NCBI RefSeq assembly: GCF_000009765.2
Contig: NC_003155.5
Location: 2,914,001 to 2,978,000, forward strand
Direction of reading: 5' to 3'
Source: Streptomyces avermitilis MA-4680 = NBRC 14893
GTDB taxonomy: Bacteria; Actinomycetota; Actinomycetes; Streptomycetales; Streptomycetaceae
DNA length: 64,000 bases
Below, piece by piece: positions 1-7,955 of this stretch. Numbering within the stretch: the first letter of the stretch is position 1; every line of letters begins with the position of its first letter. The position numbers and the translations under genes were made by a program. Under the pieces are notes generated by a model. That model was not told the origin of the DNA. It did not search any database and worked only from the letters and a program-made list of their open reading frames with translations.

Positions 1-291
1 CTCCGCCCTGGCCTCACTTGCCGCCCTGGCCGCCGCGGCGGCCAGGCCCGCATGGGACCCCGCCTCCTGTTCAGCGCCAAGGTGTCCGTACACAAGGCGT
101 GGTACCCGGTGACCCGCCGCCGACTGGACTTCCAGGAGGCGTTCCTCGACCTCGCCCCAGACGGCACGTTCACCGCCCGCGCCCTCGTACCCGCCCCGCC
201 CGAACTCGCCTGTGTACACGGACGTTGGGTCGCCGACAGCAGCCATGTGCTCAGCTGGACAGCAGCCACCGTGAACGCCTCGACCCACTGA
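1..291 (+). CDS. 3' end of an unidentified gene, possibly of a secreted protein
   Basis: The frame that ends at 291 is open back to base 1, so the gene may begin outside the window. An ATG at 52 exists but has no Shine-Dalgarno sequence. The last ~65 residues look like a small beta-rich domain (…VHKAWYPVTRRRLDF…), with a tail containing single cysteine and tryptophan residues. I do not recognise the family. The adjacent frame (bases 2-70) reads like an alanine/leucine-rich signal peptide that runs into the start of this frame, so a frameshift or sequencing error near 60-75 is possible. The gene faces the methyltransferase gene convergently. Confidence 0.4.
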   Translation, partial: LRPGLTCRPGRRGGQARMGPRLLFSAKVSVHKAWYPVTRRRLDFQEAFLDLAPDGTFTARALVPAPPELACVHGRWVADSSHVLSWTAATVNASTH

Positions 292-478
292 ACACGCCAC
301 CCGTGTGACGCCCCACTGAGCGTCACGGGACGTCAGCACCGAGAGGCGCGCGGACGGGGTCGACCAAGGCTTGGCGACTGGTCCACACCCCTTCAAGATG
401 CCCACCGTCACACGCGTGAGCGCTTCCCCCGGCGGCCAACAATTGCGCATGACGAACCGTCAGGAATCGCGCCGTTCG

Positions 479-534
479 TGCGTCAAGCGTGCGTCATGTG
501 CGTCGAACATGCGTCAAGATATCGCACCTAACGC
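479..534. repeat. Short direct repeats (TGCGTC x4, then CGCACCTAA x2)
   Basis: TGCGTC starts at 479, 490, 499 and 510, that is, at 11, 9 and 11 bp spacing, close to one helical turn. Directly after come two tandem copies of CGCACCTAA. The array lies between convergent genes, so it is not an obvious promoter element. Function is unknown. Confidence 0.5.
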
Positions 535-572
535 ACCTAACGCCCATCACGCACACTCAGAGAAACGGCAGG

Positions 573-1901
573 TCAGAGCCCCTTTGCAGCAGGCTCCAGA
601 ATCGCCACACACTCCACATGATGCGTCATCGGAAACAGATCGAACGCCCGCAGCGTCCGCACCTTGTAGCCGCCGTCGCGGAAGTACCCGAGGTCCCGTG
701 CCAGCGCCGCCGGGTCGCAGGCCACGTACGCGATCTTTCGCGCGCCCAGGGACACGAGCTGTTCGACCGTCTTCTTGCCCGCGCCCGCACGCGGCGGGTC
801 GAGGACGATCAAATCGACCTCGGTGATGCCGGTGCGCGGGAGGACCGCCTCGACCTTGCCCTGTTCGATGCGCACGCGCTCGAAGGCGGCGAGGTTGTGC
901 CGCGCGTCCTCGACCGCGCGCTTGCCGGACTCGATGCCGAGCACCGCGCCCTTGTCACCGAGCCGGTCCGCGAGCGCGCCCGCGAAGAGGCCGACACCGC
1001 AGTACAGGTCGAGCGCCATATCGCCCTTGCGCGGCAGCAGACCCTGCATGACGGCCTTGACCAGGGTGTCGGCGGCCATCGGGTGGACCTGCCAGAAGCC
1101 GCCACTGCCGACACGGTAGGTGCGGCCGTCGGCGCGCTCACGCACGAACGCCCGGCCGTGGACGCGGTGGATGCCGCCGTCCTTCTCCTCGACGCGCATG
1201 ACGGAGACGGGCTTGTCGAGCTCGACGAGGGGCAGACGGGCGCCGGGCCGGGGCTCCAGGATCACCATGCGGTCCTGCGATCCCGTCGCCGCGATCGCGT
1301 CGACCGACTCCATGCCGGACCAGTCACGCTCCTCGATGCCCAGCTCGCTGACGCCCGGTGCCGCGATCATGCAGTGCTCGATCGGCTCGACCTCGTGCGA
1401 GCGGTGGCGCCGCAGCCCGGCGTTGCCGTCGGCGTCCACCGCGTACTGCACGCGGGTCCGCCACGCGGGGACCTCGCCGGCCGGGAGCTTGTCGCCCTCG
1501 GCGGGCATCACCGTGCCGTCCCAGCCCGCTTCCTCGGGCGTGAGGCCCGCGAGCCGCTGCAACTGCTCGGCGATGACCTCGCCCTTCAGTCGGCGCTGGG
1601 CGCCCGGCTTGGCGTGCTGCCAGTCGCAGCCGCCGCAGCGGCCGGGGCCCGCGTACGGACAGGGGGCCTCGACACGGTCCTTCGAGGCGTCCAGGATCTC
1701 GACGGCGTCCGCACGCAGGTACCGCGCGCCCTCCTCGCCCTCGGTGACGCGCGCGAGGACCCGCTCGCCGGGCAGCGCGTGCCGTACGAAGAGGACCTGG
1801 CCCTCGGATGTACGGGCGATGCAGTGCCCGCCGTGGGCGACGGGGCCGATCTCGACCTCGTACTCCTCCCCCACCAGCGACTTCTTCGGTTCTGCCTGCA
1901 T
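573..1901 (-). CDS. TrmA/RlmD-type 23S rRNA (uracil-5-)-methyltransferase
   Basis: This is a 442-residue SAM-dependent RNA m5U methyltransferase. It has an N-terminal TRAM RNA-binding domain (about 7-65) and then cysteines 81, 89 and 92 (CPYAGPGRCGGC), which fit an iron-sulfur cluster. The Rossmann SAM motif LDLYCGVG is near 298-304, and LDPPRAG near 367-373. The catalytic cysteine is Cys395 in VACDPA, and the general-base glutamate is Glu430 in HHVEC. The ATG at 1901 is chosen because the TRAM domain begins right after it; an upstream ATG would only add an unconserved leader. The gene follows the K+ permease gene on the same strand, the order also found in Mycobacterium from memory. RlmD-like 23S targeting is inferred from family, not shown. 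Confidence 0.9.
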   Translation of the reverse strand: MQAEPKKSLVGEEYEVEIGPVAHGGHCIARTSEGQVLFVRHALPGERVLARVTEGEEGARYLRADAVEILDASKDRVEAPCPYAGPGRCGGCDWQHAKPGAQRRLKGEVIAEQLQRLAGLTPEEAGWDGTVMPAEGDKLPAGEVPAWRTRVQYAVDADGNAGLRRHRSHEVEPIEHCMIAAPGVSELGIEERDWSGMESVDAIAATGSQDRMVILEPRPGARLPLVELDKPVSVMRVEEKDGGIHRVHGRAFVRERADGRTYRVGSGGFWQVHPMAADTLVKAVMQGLLPRKGDMALDLYCGVGLFAGALADRLGDKGAVLGIESGKRAVEDARHNLAAFERVRIEQGKVEAVLPRTGITEVDLIVLDPPRAGAGKKTVEQLVSLGARKIAYVACDPAALARDLGYFRDGGYKVRTLRAFDLFPMTHHVECVAILEPAAKGL

Positions 1902-1993
1902 GGTGGGGTGACTCCAGTAACGAGAGGGGGGAACGGCCGGACAACAGCCCACCAGTCTACGTGGACACCACCCGGCCGCTCACCACGAGCCCG

Positions 1994-4045
1994 TCAGCCC
2001 TTCGTGTTCGACGACTCCTTCGCGCGCTCCTCCGCGGGCCCGCGCCGCACCGCACCCGGCGCACTCCACTCCTGCCGCCTGCGCGCCCGCTTCTTCGCGG
2101 CCTCGGAGGACTCCAGCTGGTAGGGCACGGAGGTGACCATGACGCCCGGGGTGAAGAGCAGCCGGCCCTTCAGGCGCAGCGCGCTCTGGTTGTGCAGCAG
2201 GTGCTCGTACCAGTGGCCCACCACGTACTCGGGGATGATCACGGACACCGCGTCGCGCGGCGACTCCTTGCGCAGCCCCTTCACGTACTCGATGACGGGC
2301 CGGGTGATCTCGCGGTACGGGGAGTCGAGGACCTTCAGCGGTACGTCGATGCCGCGCCGGTCCCACTCCTCCTTCAGTGCCTTGGTCTCGGCCGGGTCGA
2401 CGTTCACGCTGAGCGCCTCCAGCGTGTCGGAGCGCATCAGCTTGGCGTAGGCGAGGGCGCGCAGCGTCGGCCGGTGGATCTTGGAGATCAGGACCACGGA
2501 GTGGACGCGGGAGGGGCGGACACTGTCGTCGGACGGGCCCTCGGGGGCGGCGATCTCCTCGGCGACCCGGTCGTAGTGCTTACGGATCGCGCTCATCGTC
2601 GCGTAGAAGATGCACATGCCGAGCAGCGCGACCCAGGCGCCGTGCGTGAACTTGGTGACGAGGACGACGACCAGCACGAGCCCGGTGAAGAACGCGCCGA
2701 ACGCGTTGATCGCCCGGGAGCGGACCATGTGCCGGCGCTTGGCCTGGTCCTTCTCGGTGGCCAGGTGGCGGTTCCAGTGCCGGACCATGCCGGTCTGGCT
2801 CAGCGTGAAGGAGACGAAGACGCCGACGATGTACAGCTGGATCAGCCGCGTCGAGTCGGCGCCGTAGATGACGACCAGGAGGGTCGCCGCGCCCGCGAGC
2901 AGCACGATGCCGTTGGAGAAGGCCAGGCGGTCGCCACGGGTGTGCAGCTGACGCGGCAGATAGCGGTCCTGGGCGAGGATCGAGCCGAGCAGCGGGAAGC
3001 CGTTGTACGCGGTGTTCGCGGCGAGGAACAGCACCAGCGCGGTGGCCGCGGCCAGCACGATGAACAGGAAGCTGCCCTTGCCGAAGACGGCCTCGGCGAC
3101 CTGCGAGATCACCGGGTTCTGAACGTAGTCGGGGCCGACCGCGACGCCGTTGTGGATCAGGTCGTTCGCCGGGTTCTCCGCCATGCGGACGTTGGTCGCC
3201 ATGGCCAGGGCGATGATGCCGCAGAACATGGTGACGGCGAGCAGGCCCATCGCCGCGAGCGTGGACGCCGCGTTCTTGGACTTGGGCTTGCGGAAGGCCG
3301 GGACACCGTTGGAGATCGCCTCGACACCGGTGAGCGCGGCACAGCCGGAGGAGAAGGCGCGCAGCAGCAGGAACACGAGGGCGAAGCCGGCGAGGCCCTG
3401 GTGCTCGGCCTTGATGTGGTAGTCGGCGGTCGGCGCGTGCATGGTGTCGTCGAGGACGAACCCGCGGAAGGCGCCCCAGGCGATCATGATGAAGACGCCC
3501 GCGACGAAGACGTACGTCGGAATCGCGAAAAGTTTTCCGGACTCCTTTACGCCGCGCAGGTTCATCAACGTGAGCAGCACGATGACGGCCACCGCGCAGG
3601 AGACCTTGTGCTCGACCACGAAGGGGATGGCCGAGCCGAGGTTCTCGATGCCGGAGGCGATGGAGACGGCGACGGTGAGGACGTAGTCGACGAGCAGCGC
3701 GCTGGCGACGGTGAGACCCGCCCTGGGGCCGAGGTTGGTGTTGGCCACCTCGTAGTCGCCGCCGCCGCTCGGGTAGGCGTGGACGTTCTGCCGGTAGGAG
3801 GCGACCACGGTGAACATCAGCACCACGACCGCGACCGCGATCCAGGGGCTGAAGTGGTACGCCGACACGCCCGCGATGGAGAGGACCAGCAGCACTTCTC
3901 CTGGTGCGTACGCCACGGAGGAGAGCGGGTCGGAAGCGAAGACGGGCAGTGCGATGCGCTTCGGCAGGAGCGTTTCTCCGAGCCGGTCACTGCGCAGTGC
4001 GCGCCCGATCAGGATCCGTTTGGGCACGTCGGTCAGTTTGGACAC
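1994..4045 (-). CDS. APC-superfamily KimA-like potassium permease
   Basis: This 683-residue protein has about 12 membrane helices in residues ~30-460 and a ~200-residue cytoplasmic tail with a universal-stress-like fold pattern (VHSVVLISKIHRPTL…). That is the architecture of the Bacillus K+ importer KimA (YdaO), which is inhibited by c-di-AMP. Residues near the start (FASDPLSSVAYAPGE) match the APC helix-1 signature. Start: GTG at 4045 (VSKLTDVPKRIL). A TACGAT hexamer (4053-4058) lies 7 bp upstream and no ribosome site is visible, suggesting a leaderless message. It is divergent from two RCK genes, which supports a K+ role. Substrate is inferred from family and context. Confidence 0.82.
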   Translation of the reverse strand: MSKLTDVPKRILIGRALRSDRLGETLLPKRIALPVFASDPLSSVAYAPGEVLLVLSIAGVSAYHFSPWIAVAVVVLMFTVVASYRQNVHAYPSGGGDYEVANTNLGPRAGLTVASALLVDYVLTVAVSIASGIENLGSAIPFVVEHKVSCAVAVIVLLTLMNLRGVKESGKLFAIPTYVFVAGVFIMIAWGAFRGFVLDDTMHAPTADYHIKAEHQGLAGFALVFLLLRAFSSGCAALTGVEAISNGVPAFRKPKSKNAASTLAAMGLLAVTMFCGIIALAMATNVRMAENPANDLIHNGVAVGPDYVQNPVISQVAEAVFGKGSFLFIVLAAATALVLFLAANTAYNGFPLLGSILAQDRYLPRQLHTRGDRLAFSNGIVLLAGAATLLVVIYGADSTRLIQLYIVGVFVSFTLSQTGMVRHWNRHLATEKDQAKRRHMVRSRAINAFGAFFTGLVLVVVLVTKFTHGAWVALLGMCIFYATMSAIRKHYDRVAEEIAAPEGPSDDSVRPSRVHSVVLISKIHRPTLRALAYAKLMRSDTLEALSVNVDPAETKALKEEWDRRGIDVPLKVLDSPYREITRPVIEYVKGLRKESPRDAVSVIIPEYVVGHWYEHLLHNQSALRLKGRLLFTPGVMVTSVPYQLESSEAAKKRARRRQEWSAPGAVRRGPAEERAKESSNTKG

Positions 4046-4052
4046 GCAGAGG

Positions 4053-4058
4053 ATCGTA
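4053..4058 (-). promoter_or_regulatory. Candidate -10 of a leaderless promoter for the K+ permease
   Basis: On the minus strand TACGAT ends 7 bp before the GTG at 4045, the usual spacing for a transcript starting at the first codon. No purine-rich ribosome site is present. The -35 region is weak. Confidence 0.4.
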
Positions 4059-4227
4059 AGCGTTCGAACGGGAGGTCGCCCACCCGCCGTCCCGCATCGG
4101 CCCGCCAACCGTCGCCCATCTGCTCTCCGAGTGAAATCGCAGAGGCGTCACGCTGCGGATTCCGCACCTACGGCGATCCCCATGCCTATATGACAAAACC
4201 TCGCTCATTGCACCCCACGGAGGTCCC

Positions 4228-4323
4228 ATGCATGCGCCCGCGGAGCTGATCGGCGCCGCCGCCGGACTCGTCGGCCTCGGAATCCTGACCCTTCTCAGCG
4301 TCCGCAGCATCGGCCGCCGCTGA
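4228..4323 (+). CDS. 31-residue putative single-pass membrane miniprotein
   Basis: The ATG at 4228 is preceded by GGAGG at ideal spacing (ACGGAGGTCCC-ATG) and opens a 31-codon frame ending in TGA at 4321. The product is a short acidic/polar start, a ~20-residue hydrophobic helix (LIGAAAGLVGLGILTLLSV) and a basic end (RSIGRR), as expected for one membrane span with a cytoplasmic C terminus. About 27 of 31 codons end in G or C, matching real genes here. It lies between the divergent K+ permease and RCK genes. A role as a transporter accessory subunit, like KdpF, is only a guess. I recognise no family. Confidence 0.7.
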   Translation: MHAPAELIGAAAGLVGLGILTLLSVRSIGRR

Positions 4324-4456
4324 CCATGAGAACCCGCAGGCGAATGTGCACGGGGGTGCCGTCCGCGGACCGCACGTGTGTAGCTTGGGCGGCGGTCTGA
4401 GACCCTGTTGTTGGCGTTTCGACTGAGCCGTGACCATTGACACCGGAAGGACGGTC

Positions 4457-5128
4457 GTGCACATCGTCATCATGGGCTGCGGAAGAGTGGGCTCCGCTCT
4501 TGCCCAGACCCTGGAGCAACAGGGGCATACGGTCGCTGTGATCGACCAGGACCCCACCGCCTTCCGACGACTGGGCTCCGGGTTCGGCGGCCGTCGTGTC
4601 ACCGGAGTCGGCTTCGACCAGGACACCCTGCGCGAGGCGGGCATCGAGGAGGCCGGCGCGTTCGCCGCCGTCTCCAGCGGTGACAACTCGAACATCATCG
4701 CGGCCCGGGTGGCCCGCGAGATGTTCGGCATCGAGAACGTCGCAGCCCGTATCTACGACCCGCGCCGCGCCGAGGTCTACCAGCGCCTCGGCATTCCGAC
4801 GGTCGCCACCGTCCGCTGGACGGCCGACCAGATGCTGCGCCGGCTGCTGCCCTCGGGCGCCGAGCCGCTGTGGCGCGACCCCACCGGCGGGGTGCAGCTC
4901 GCCGAGGTGCACGCCTCTTCGGCCTGGGTGGGCCACAAGATCAGCAAGCTCCAGGAGGAGACCAGCGTACGCGTGGCCTTCCTCACCCGGCTGGGCGAGG
5001 CAATACTGCCGTCCTCCCAGACGGTGCTCCAGGAGGGCGACCTGGTGCACGTGATGATGCGTACGGACGACGTCGAGAAGGTCGAGGCGGCGTTCGCCGA
5101 GGGCCCTGAAGAGGAGAGCGGTCACTGA
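4457..5128 (+). CDS. trkA: TrkA/CeoB-type K+ transport regulator (RCK domain)
   Basis: This 223-residue cytosolic protein has an N-terminal NAD(H)-binding RCK fold: GCGRVGSALA at the start, acidic beta-2 end VIDQD, and later the sequence SSGDNSNIIAARVAREMF. The C-terminal part (about 145-215) is an RCK_C ligand domain. Such proteins gate Trk/Ktr-type or related K+ transporters in response to nucleotides. The GTG at 4457 is preferred over the ATG at 4430 because GGAAGGA lies 5 bp upstream and the beta-1 strand begins at once. Its stop shares one base with the start of the next RCK gene, so the two are translationally coupled and probably form a complex. Confidence 0.88.
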   Translation: MHIVIMGCGRVGSALAQTLEQQGHTVAVIDQDPTAFRRLGSGFGGRRVTGVGFDQDTLREAGIEEAGAFAAVSSGDNSNIIAARVAREMFGIENVAARIYDPRRAEVYQRLGIPTVATVRWTADQMLRRLLPSGAEPLWRDPTGGVQLAEVHASSAWVGHKISKLQEETSVRVAFLTRLGEAILPSSQTVLQEGDLVHVMMRTDDVEKVEAAFAEGPEEESGH

Positions 5129-5805
5129 TGAGGGTCGCCATTGCCGGTGCCGGTGCCGTCGGCCGCTCGATCGCGGGCGAACTGCTCGAGAACGGCCACG
5201 AGATCCTGCTGATCGACAAGGCGCCGACCGCCATCTCGGTCGAGCGCGTCCCGCAGGCGGAGTGGCTGCTCGCCGACGCCTGCGAGATCACGTCCCTGGA
5301 CGAGGCGGCGCTCCAGCGCTGCAACGTGGTGATCGCCGCGACGGGCGACGACAAGGTGAACCTGGTCGTCTCGCTCCTGGCGAAGACGGAGTACGGCGTT
5401 CCGCGCGTCGTCGCCCGCGTCAACAACCCGAAGAACGAGTGGTTGTTCAACGAGGCCTGGGGCGTGGACGTCGCCGTCTCCACCCCGCGTCTGATGTCGG
5501 CCCTGGTCGAGGAGGCGGTGAGCGTCGGTGACCTGGTCCGGCTGCTGCGCTTCAGCCACGGCGACGCGAACCTGGTCGAGCTGACCCTGCCGCCGGAGTC
5601 GGCCCTGGCGGGCACGCAGGTCGGAGACGTGGAGTGGCCACAGGACACGTCCCTGGTGACGATCATCCGCGGCACCCGCGTCCTCACACCGTCCCAGGAG
5701 GACTCCCTGGAGGCGGGCGACGAACTCCTGTTCGTGGCCGCGCAGGCCCGCGAGGAACAACTGGAGGACCTGCTGTCGGTGCGCCGCGAGGACGCATCGA
5801 GCTAG
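5128..5805 (+). CDS. Second TrkA/CeoC-type RCK protein
   Basis: This is a 225-residue paralogue of the preceding protein with the same two-part build: nucleotide-binding motif GAGAVGRSIAGELLENGHEI at the N terminus, acidic LIDK, VIAATGDDKVNL in the middle, and an RCK_C domain from about 140. Having two RCK subunits in tandem is typical of actinobacteria (CeoB/CeoC in Mycobacterium). The start overlaps the upstream stop (TGATG). The pair most likely controls K+ flux through a nearby or distant transporter. No Trk/Ktr membrane subunit is in the window; the divergent KimA-like permease is the only K+ carrier here. Followed by a strong bidirectional terminator. Confidence 0.87.
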   Translation: MRVAIAGAGAVGRSIAGELLENGHEILLIDKAPTAISVERVPQAEWLLADACEITSLDEAALQRCNVVIAATGDDKVNLVVSLLAKTEYGVPRVVARVNNPKNEWLFNEAWGVDVAVSTPRLMSALVEEAVSVGDLVRLLRFSHGDANLVELTLPPESALAGTQVGDVEWPQDTSLVTIIRGTRVLTPSQEDSLEAGDELLFVAAQAREEQLEDLLSVRREDASS

Positions 5806-5838
5806 TGCCGCAACAGGCAACGTGCGCCGCGATACGAC

Positions 5839-5874
5839 GTCGGGGGCGCCCGGAGATCTCCGGGCGCCCCCGAC
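5839..5874. terminator. Bidirectional terminator, 36-bp perfect palindrome
   Basis: The arms GTCGGGGGCGCCCGGAGA and TCTCCGGGCGCCCCCGAC pair completely. The site lies between the ends of the convergent RCK and DUF3159 genes, so it can serve both strands. Confidence 0.85.
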
Positions 5875-5947
5875 TCGTACGGGTGACCAGGCCTGACGCA
5901 CTCGCTCGTACGAGTGACCAGGCCCAAAAACGAACTCAAACGGGTGA

Positions 5948-6715
5948 CTAGACGTCGCGGCGGTGACGCCCTGCCGTGGCCTCGCCCCGCTCCTCGCCCC
6001 GCTCCTCGGCCAGTGCCGCCTTGCGTTCCTCCTCGGCCTTCTCCGCCGCCTCCATCTCCGCGAACACGTCGATCGGAGCGGGGGCCTTGGCCAGGAACAC
6101 CCAGGTGAGCCAGACCGCCAGCAGGAACGGCGGGATCTTCAGCGCGACCAGGACCCAGCCGAGTTGGGCGGTGTTGGCCCACCAGTACAGCGGGAAGAGG
6201 ATCGCGCACTTGGCGAGCAGGATCAGGCCCCAGGCCCAACTTGCCTTCGCGTACGCCTTCTTGCGGCCCGGGTTGCGGGTACGCCAGGAGAGGTTCTCCT
6301 TGAAGACCGGGCCGAGGATCAGGCCGATCAGGGGCACGCCCGCGAGCGTGGTGATGATGTACGCCAGCGCCAGACCGAGCGTGTAGAGCATGCCCGGCAG
6401 GTAGAAGTCCTTGGCGTTGCCGGTCATCATCGCGAAGACCACGCCGAAGGCGACACCGAAGACACCGCTGAAGGCGTGCTTGACGGTGTCCCTCATGACG
6501 AGGCGGACCACGACCAGCAGCAGGGACACCGTGATGGCGGCGATCGCCGACCAGTGCAGGTCCTTGTTGATCGTGAAGATGGTGACGAAGAGGAGGCCGG
6601 GCACCACCGTCTCGACCATGCCCCGGACACCGCCGAACGCCTCGAAGAGCGCGGCCTCGGTCACCGCCCTGGAATCCTGCTGGGCGTCTTCCGTAGGCTT
6701 GTCGAGCGACGTCAC
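5948..6715 (-). CDS. DUF3159 integral membrane protein
   Basis: This 255-residue membrane protein has about six hydrophobic helices spread over residues 35-220, including pairs near 40-75 and 85-140. It starts at GTG 6715, only 3 bp after the OB-fold gene stops, so the two are co-transcribed. The C-terminal ~35 residues are charged and low-complexity (AAEKAEEERKAALAEERGEE). The family is actinobacteria-wide and has no established biochemical role that I know. Constant linkage to K+ genes and an OB-fold protein is seen here and, from memory, in Mycobacterium (Rv2693c-Rv2694c). After the stop, two near-identical 20-bp copies lie at 5874-5893 and 5905-5924. Confidence 0.8.
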   Translation of the reverse strand: MTSLDKPTEDAQQDSRAVTEAALFEAFGGVRGMVETVVPGLLFVTIFTINKDLHWSAIAAITVSLLLVVVRLVMRDTVKHAFSGVFGVAFGVVFAMMTGNAKDFYLPGMLYTLGLALAYIITTLAGVPLIGLILGPVFKENLSWRTRNPGRKKAYAKASWAWGLILLAKCAILFPLYWWANTAQLGWVLVALKIPPFLLAVWLTWVFLAKAPAPIDVFAEMEAAEKAEEERKAALAEERGEERGEATAGRHRRDV

Positions 6716-6718
6716 CGG

Positions 6719-7117
6719 CTACTCCCGTCCGAGCGGTCTGAGTTCGTACTTCGGGTTGAACAGCACTCTGCGGCCCCGGCTCATCGAGATCCGGCCCGAA
6801 GCGATCAGCTTGCGCCCCGGCTCTATGCCGACGATGGAACGCCTGCCGAGCCACACCACGTCCAGTGCGGCCGAGCCGTCGAACAGCTCCGCCTCCAGGG
6901 CCGGGACTCCGGCCCGCGGCCGCAGCGTGACCGTGCGCAAGGTACCAGTAACGGTGACGATCTGCCGGTCATGACAGTCGCCGATGCGCGTACATCCTGC
7001 GGTCTCGGCGTCCTCGCGCAGCTCCTCGGACTCCAGGTCCTCCTGGGACGAGGAGAGCCGGTCGAGCATGCGCCGGAACCGGCCCACCGGCTTTTCGGAA
7101 TGAGGAACAGCGCTCAT
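6719..7117 (-). CDS. OB-fold nucleic-acid-binding domain protein
   Basis: This small 132-residue protein has residues ~45-125 that form an OB-fold (IVTVTGTLRTVTLRP…ALEAELFDGSAALDVVWLGRRSIVGIEPG). A short helical start (RFRRMLDRLSSSQEDLESEELRED) precedes it. Similar domains occur in RecG-type helicases and single-strand-binding proteins. The ATG at 7117 is chosen because residues before it are unconserved in appearance. It precedes the DUF3159 membrane protein gene in a two-gene unit. What nucleic acid it binds cannot be told from sequence. Confidence 0.8.
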   Translation of the reverse strand: MSAVPHSEKPVGRFRRMLDRLSSSQEDLESEELREDAETAGCTRIGDCHDRQIVTVTGTLRTVTLRPRAGVPALEAELFDGSAALDVVWLGRRSIVGIEPGRKLIASGRISMSRGRRVLFNPKYELRPLGRE

Positions 7118-7238
7118 ACCGAAAGCGTACCGGGGGACGCCGACAGCAACGCACTCGCGGCGCCAACGCTCTGAACGGGCACTGACCGGCCCTGGACACT
7201 CCGCCGCCCCCGCACACTCCGCCGCCACCGCTCGCATC

Positions 7239-7955
7239 TCACCTCTCGAACCGATATCCCATCCCCGGCTCCGTGATGAAGTGCTTCGGATGCGACGGAT
7301 CCGATTCCAGCTTGCGGCGCAGTTGTGCCATGTACACGCGCAGGTAGTTCGTCTCCGTCCCGTACGACGGGCCCCACACCTCCTGGAGCAGCTGTTTCTG
7401 GCCGACCAGGCGGCCGGTGTTGCGGACGAGCACCTCCAGCAGGTGCCACTCCGTCGGGGTGAGCCGTACGTCCCTGCCGTCGCGGTTGACCTTCTTCGCG
7501 GCCAGGTCGACCGTGAAGTCCTCGGTCTCCACGATCACGTCGTCCTCACCGCCGCCCGTGGGCTCGGCCCGGCGGACGGCGGCCCTCAGGCGGGCCAGCA
7601 GCTCGTCCATGCCGAAGGGCTTGGTGACGTAGTCGTCGGCGCCCGCGTCCAGCGCCTCGACCTTCTCGTCGGAGGAGTGGCGGGCCGAGAGCACCAGGAT
7701 CGGCACCCGGGTCCAGCCGCGCAGTCCCCTGATCACCTCGACGCCGTCCATGTCGGGCAGCCCGAGGTCGAGCACCACGACGTCGGGGTGGCGGGCGGCG
7801 GCGACGTGCAGCGCGGTCGCGCCGTCGTGGGCCGAGTCGACCTCGTACTTGCGCGCCTTCAGGTTGATCACGAGGGCGCGTACGATCTGCGGCTCGTCGT
7901 CGACCACGAGCACCCTCGTCGGGGTCTGGGGGCCTCCCCCGGTCGGGCTCAGCAT
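7239..7955 (-). CDS. kdpE: KdpE response regulator (OmpR family)
   Basis: This 238-residue DNA-binding regulator has a receiver domain with acidic pair Asp19/Asp20, phosphoacceptor Asp63 (VVVLDLGLPD) and Lys112 (VTKPFG). A winged-helix C-terminal domain runs from about 135 to 235 (LTPTEWHLLEVLVRN…YLRVYMAQLRRKLE). The start codon overlaps the end of kdpD by a few bases, so it is the second gene of a kdpDE operon. KdpE normally activates kdpFABC when K+ is scarce. Those structural genes are not in this window, so it must act at a distance or on the K+ genes next door. Confidence 0.93.
   Translation of the reverse strand: MLSPTGGGPQTPTRVLVVDDEPQIVRALVINLKARKYEVDSAHDGATALHVAAARHPDVVVLDLGLPDMDGVEVIRGLRGWTRVPILVLSARHSSDEKVEALDAGADDYVTKPFGMDELLARLRAAVRRAEPTGGGEDDVIVETEDFTVDLAAKKVNRDGRDVRLTPTEWHLLEVLVRNTGRLVGQKQLLQEVWGPSYGTETNYLRVYMAQLRRKLESDPSHPKHFITEPGMGYRFER

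Noticed and set aside
489..2123. Long open frame antisense to the RNA methyltransferase
   Set aside because: It mirrors the real gene's codon bias; its sequence is Asp/Arg/Val-rich without any domain.
1808..4249. 813-codon frame antisense to the K+ permease
   Set aside because: Shadow frame of a high-GC gene; the permease on the other strand has full family structure.
5874..5924. Two 20-bp near-identical copies after the DUF3159 stop
   Set aside because: Probably a small local duplication beside the terminator; only two copies and no further sign of an element.
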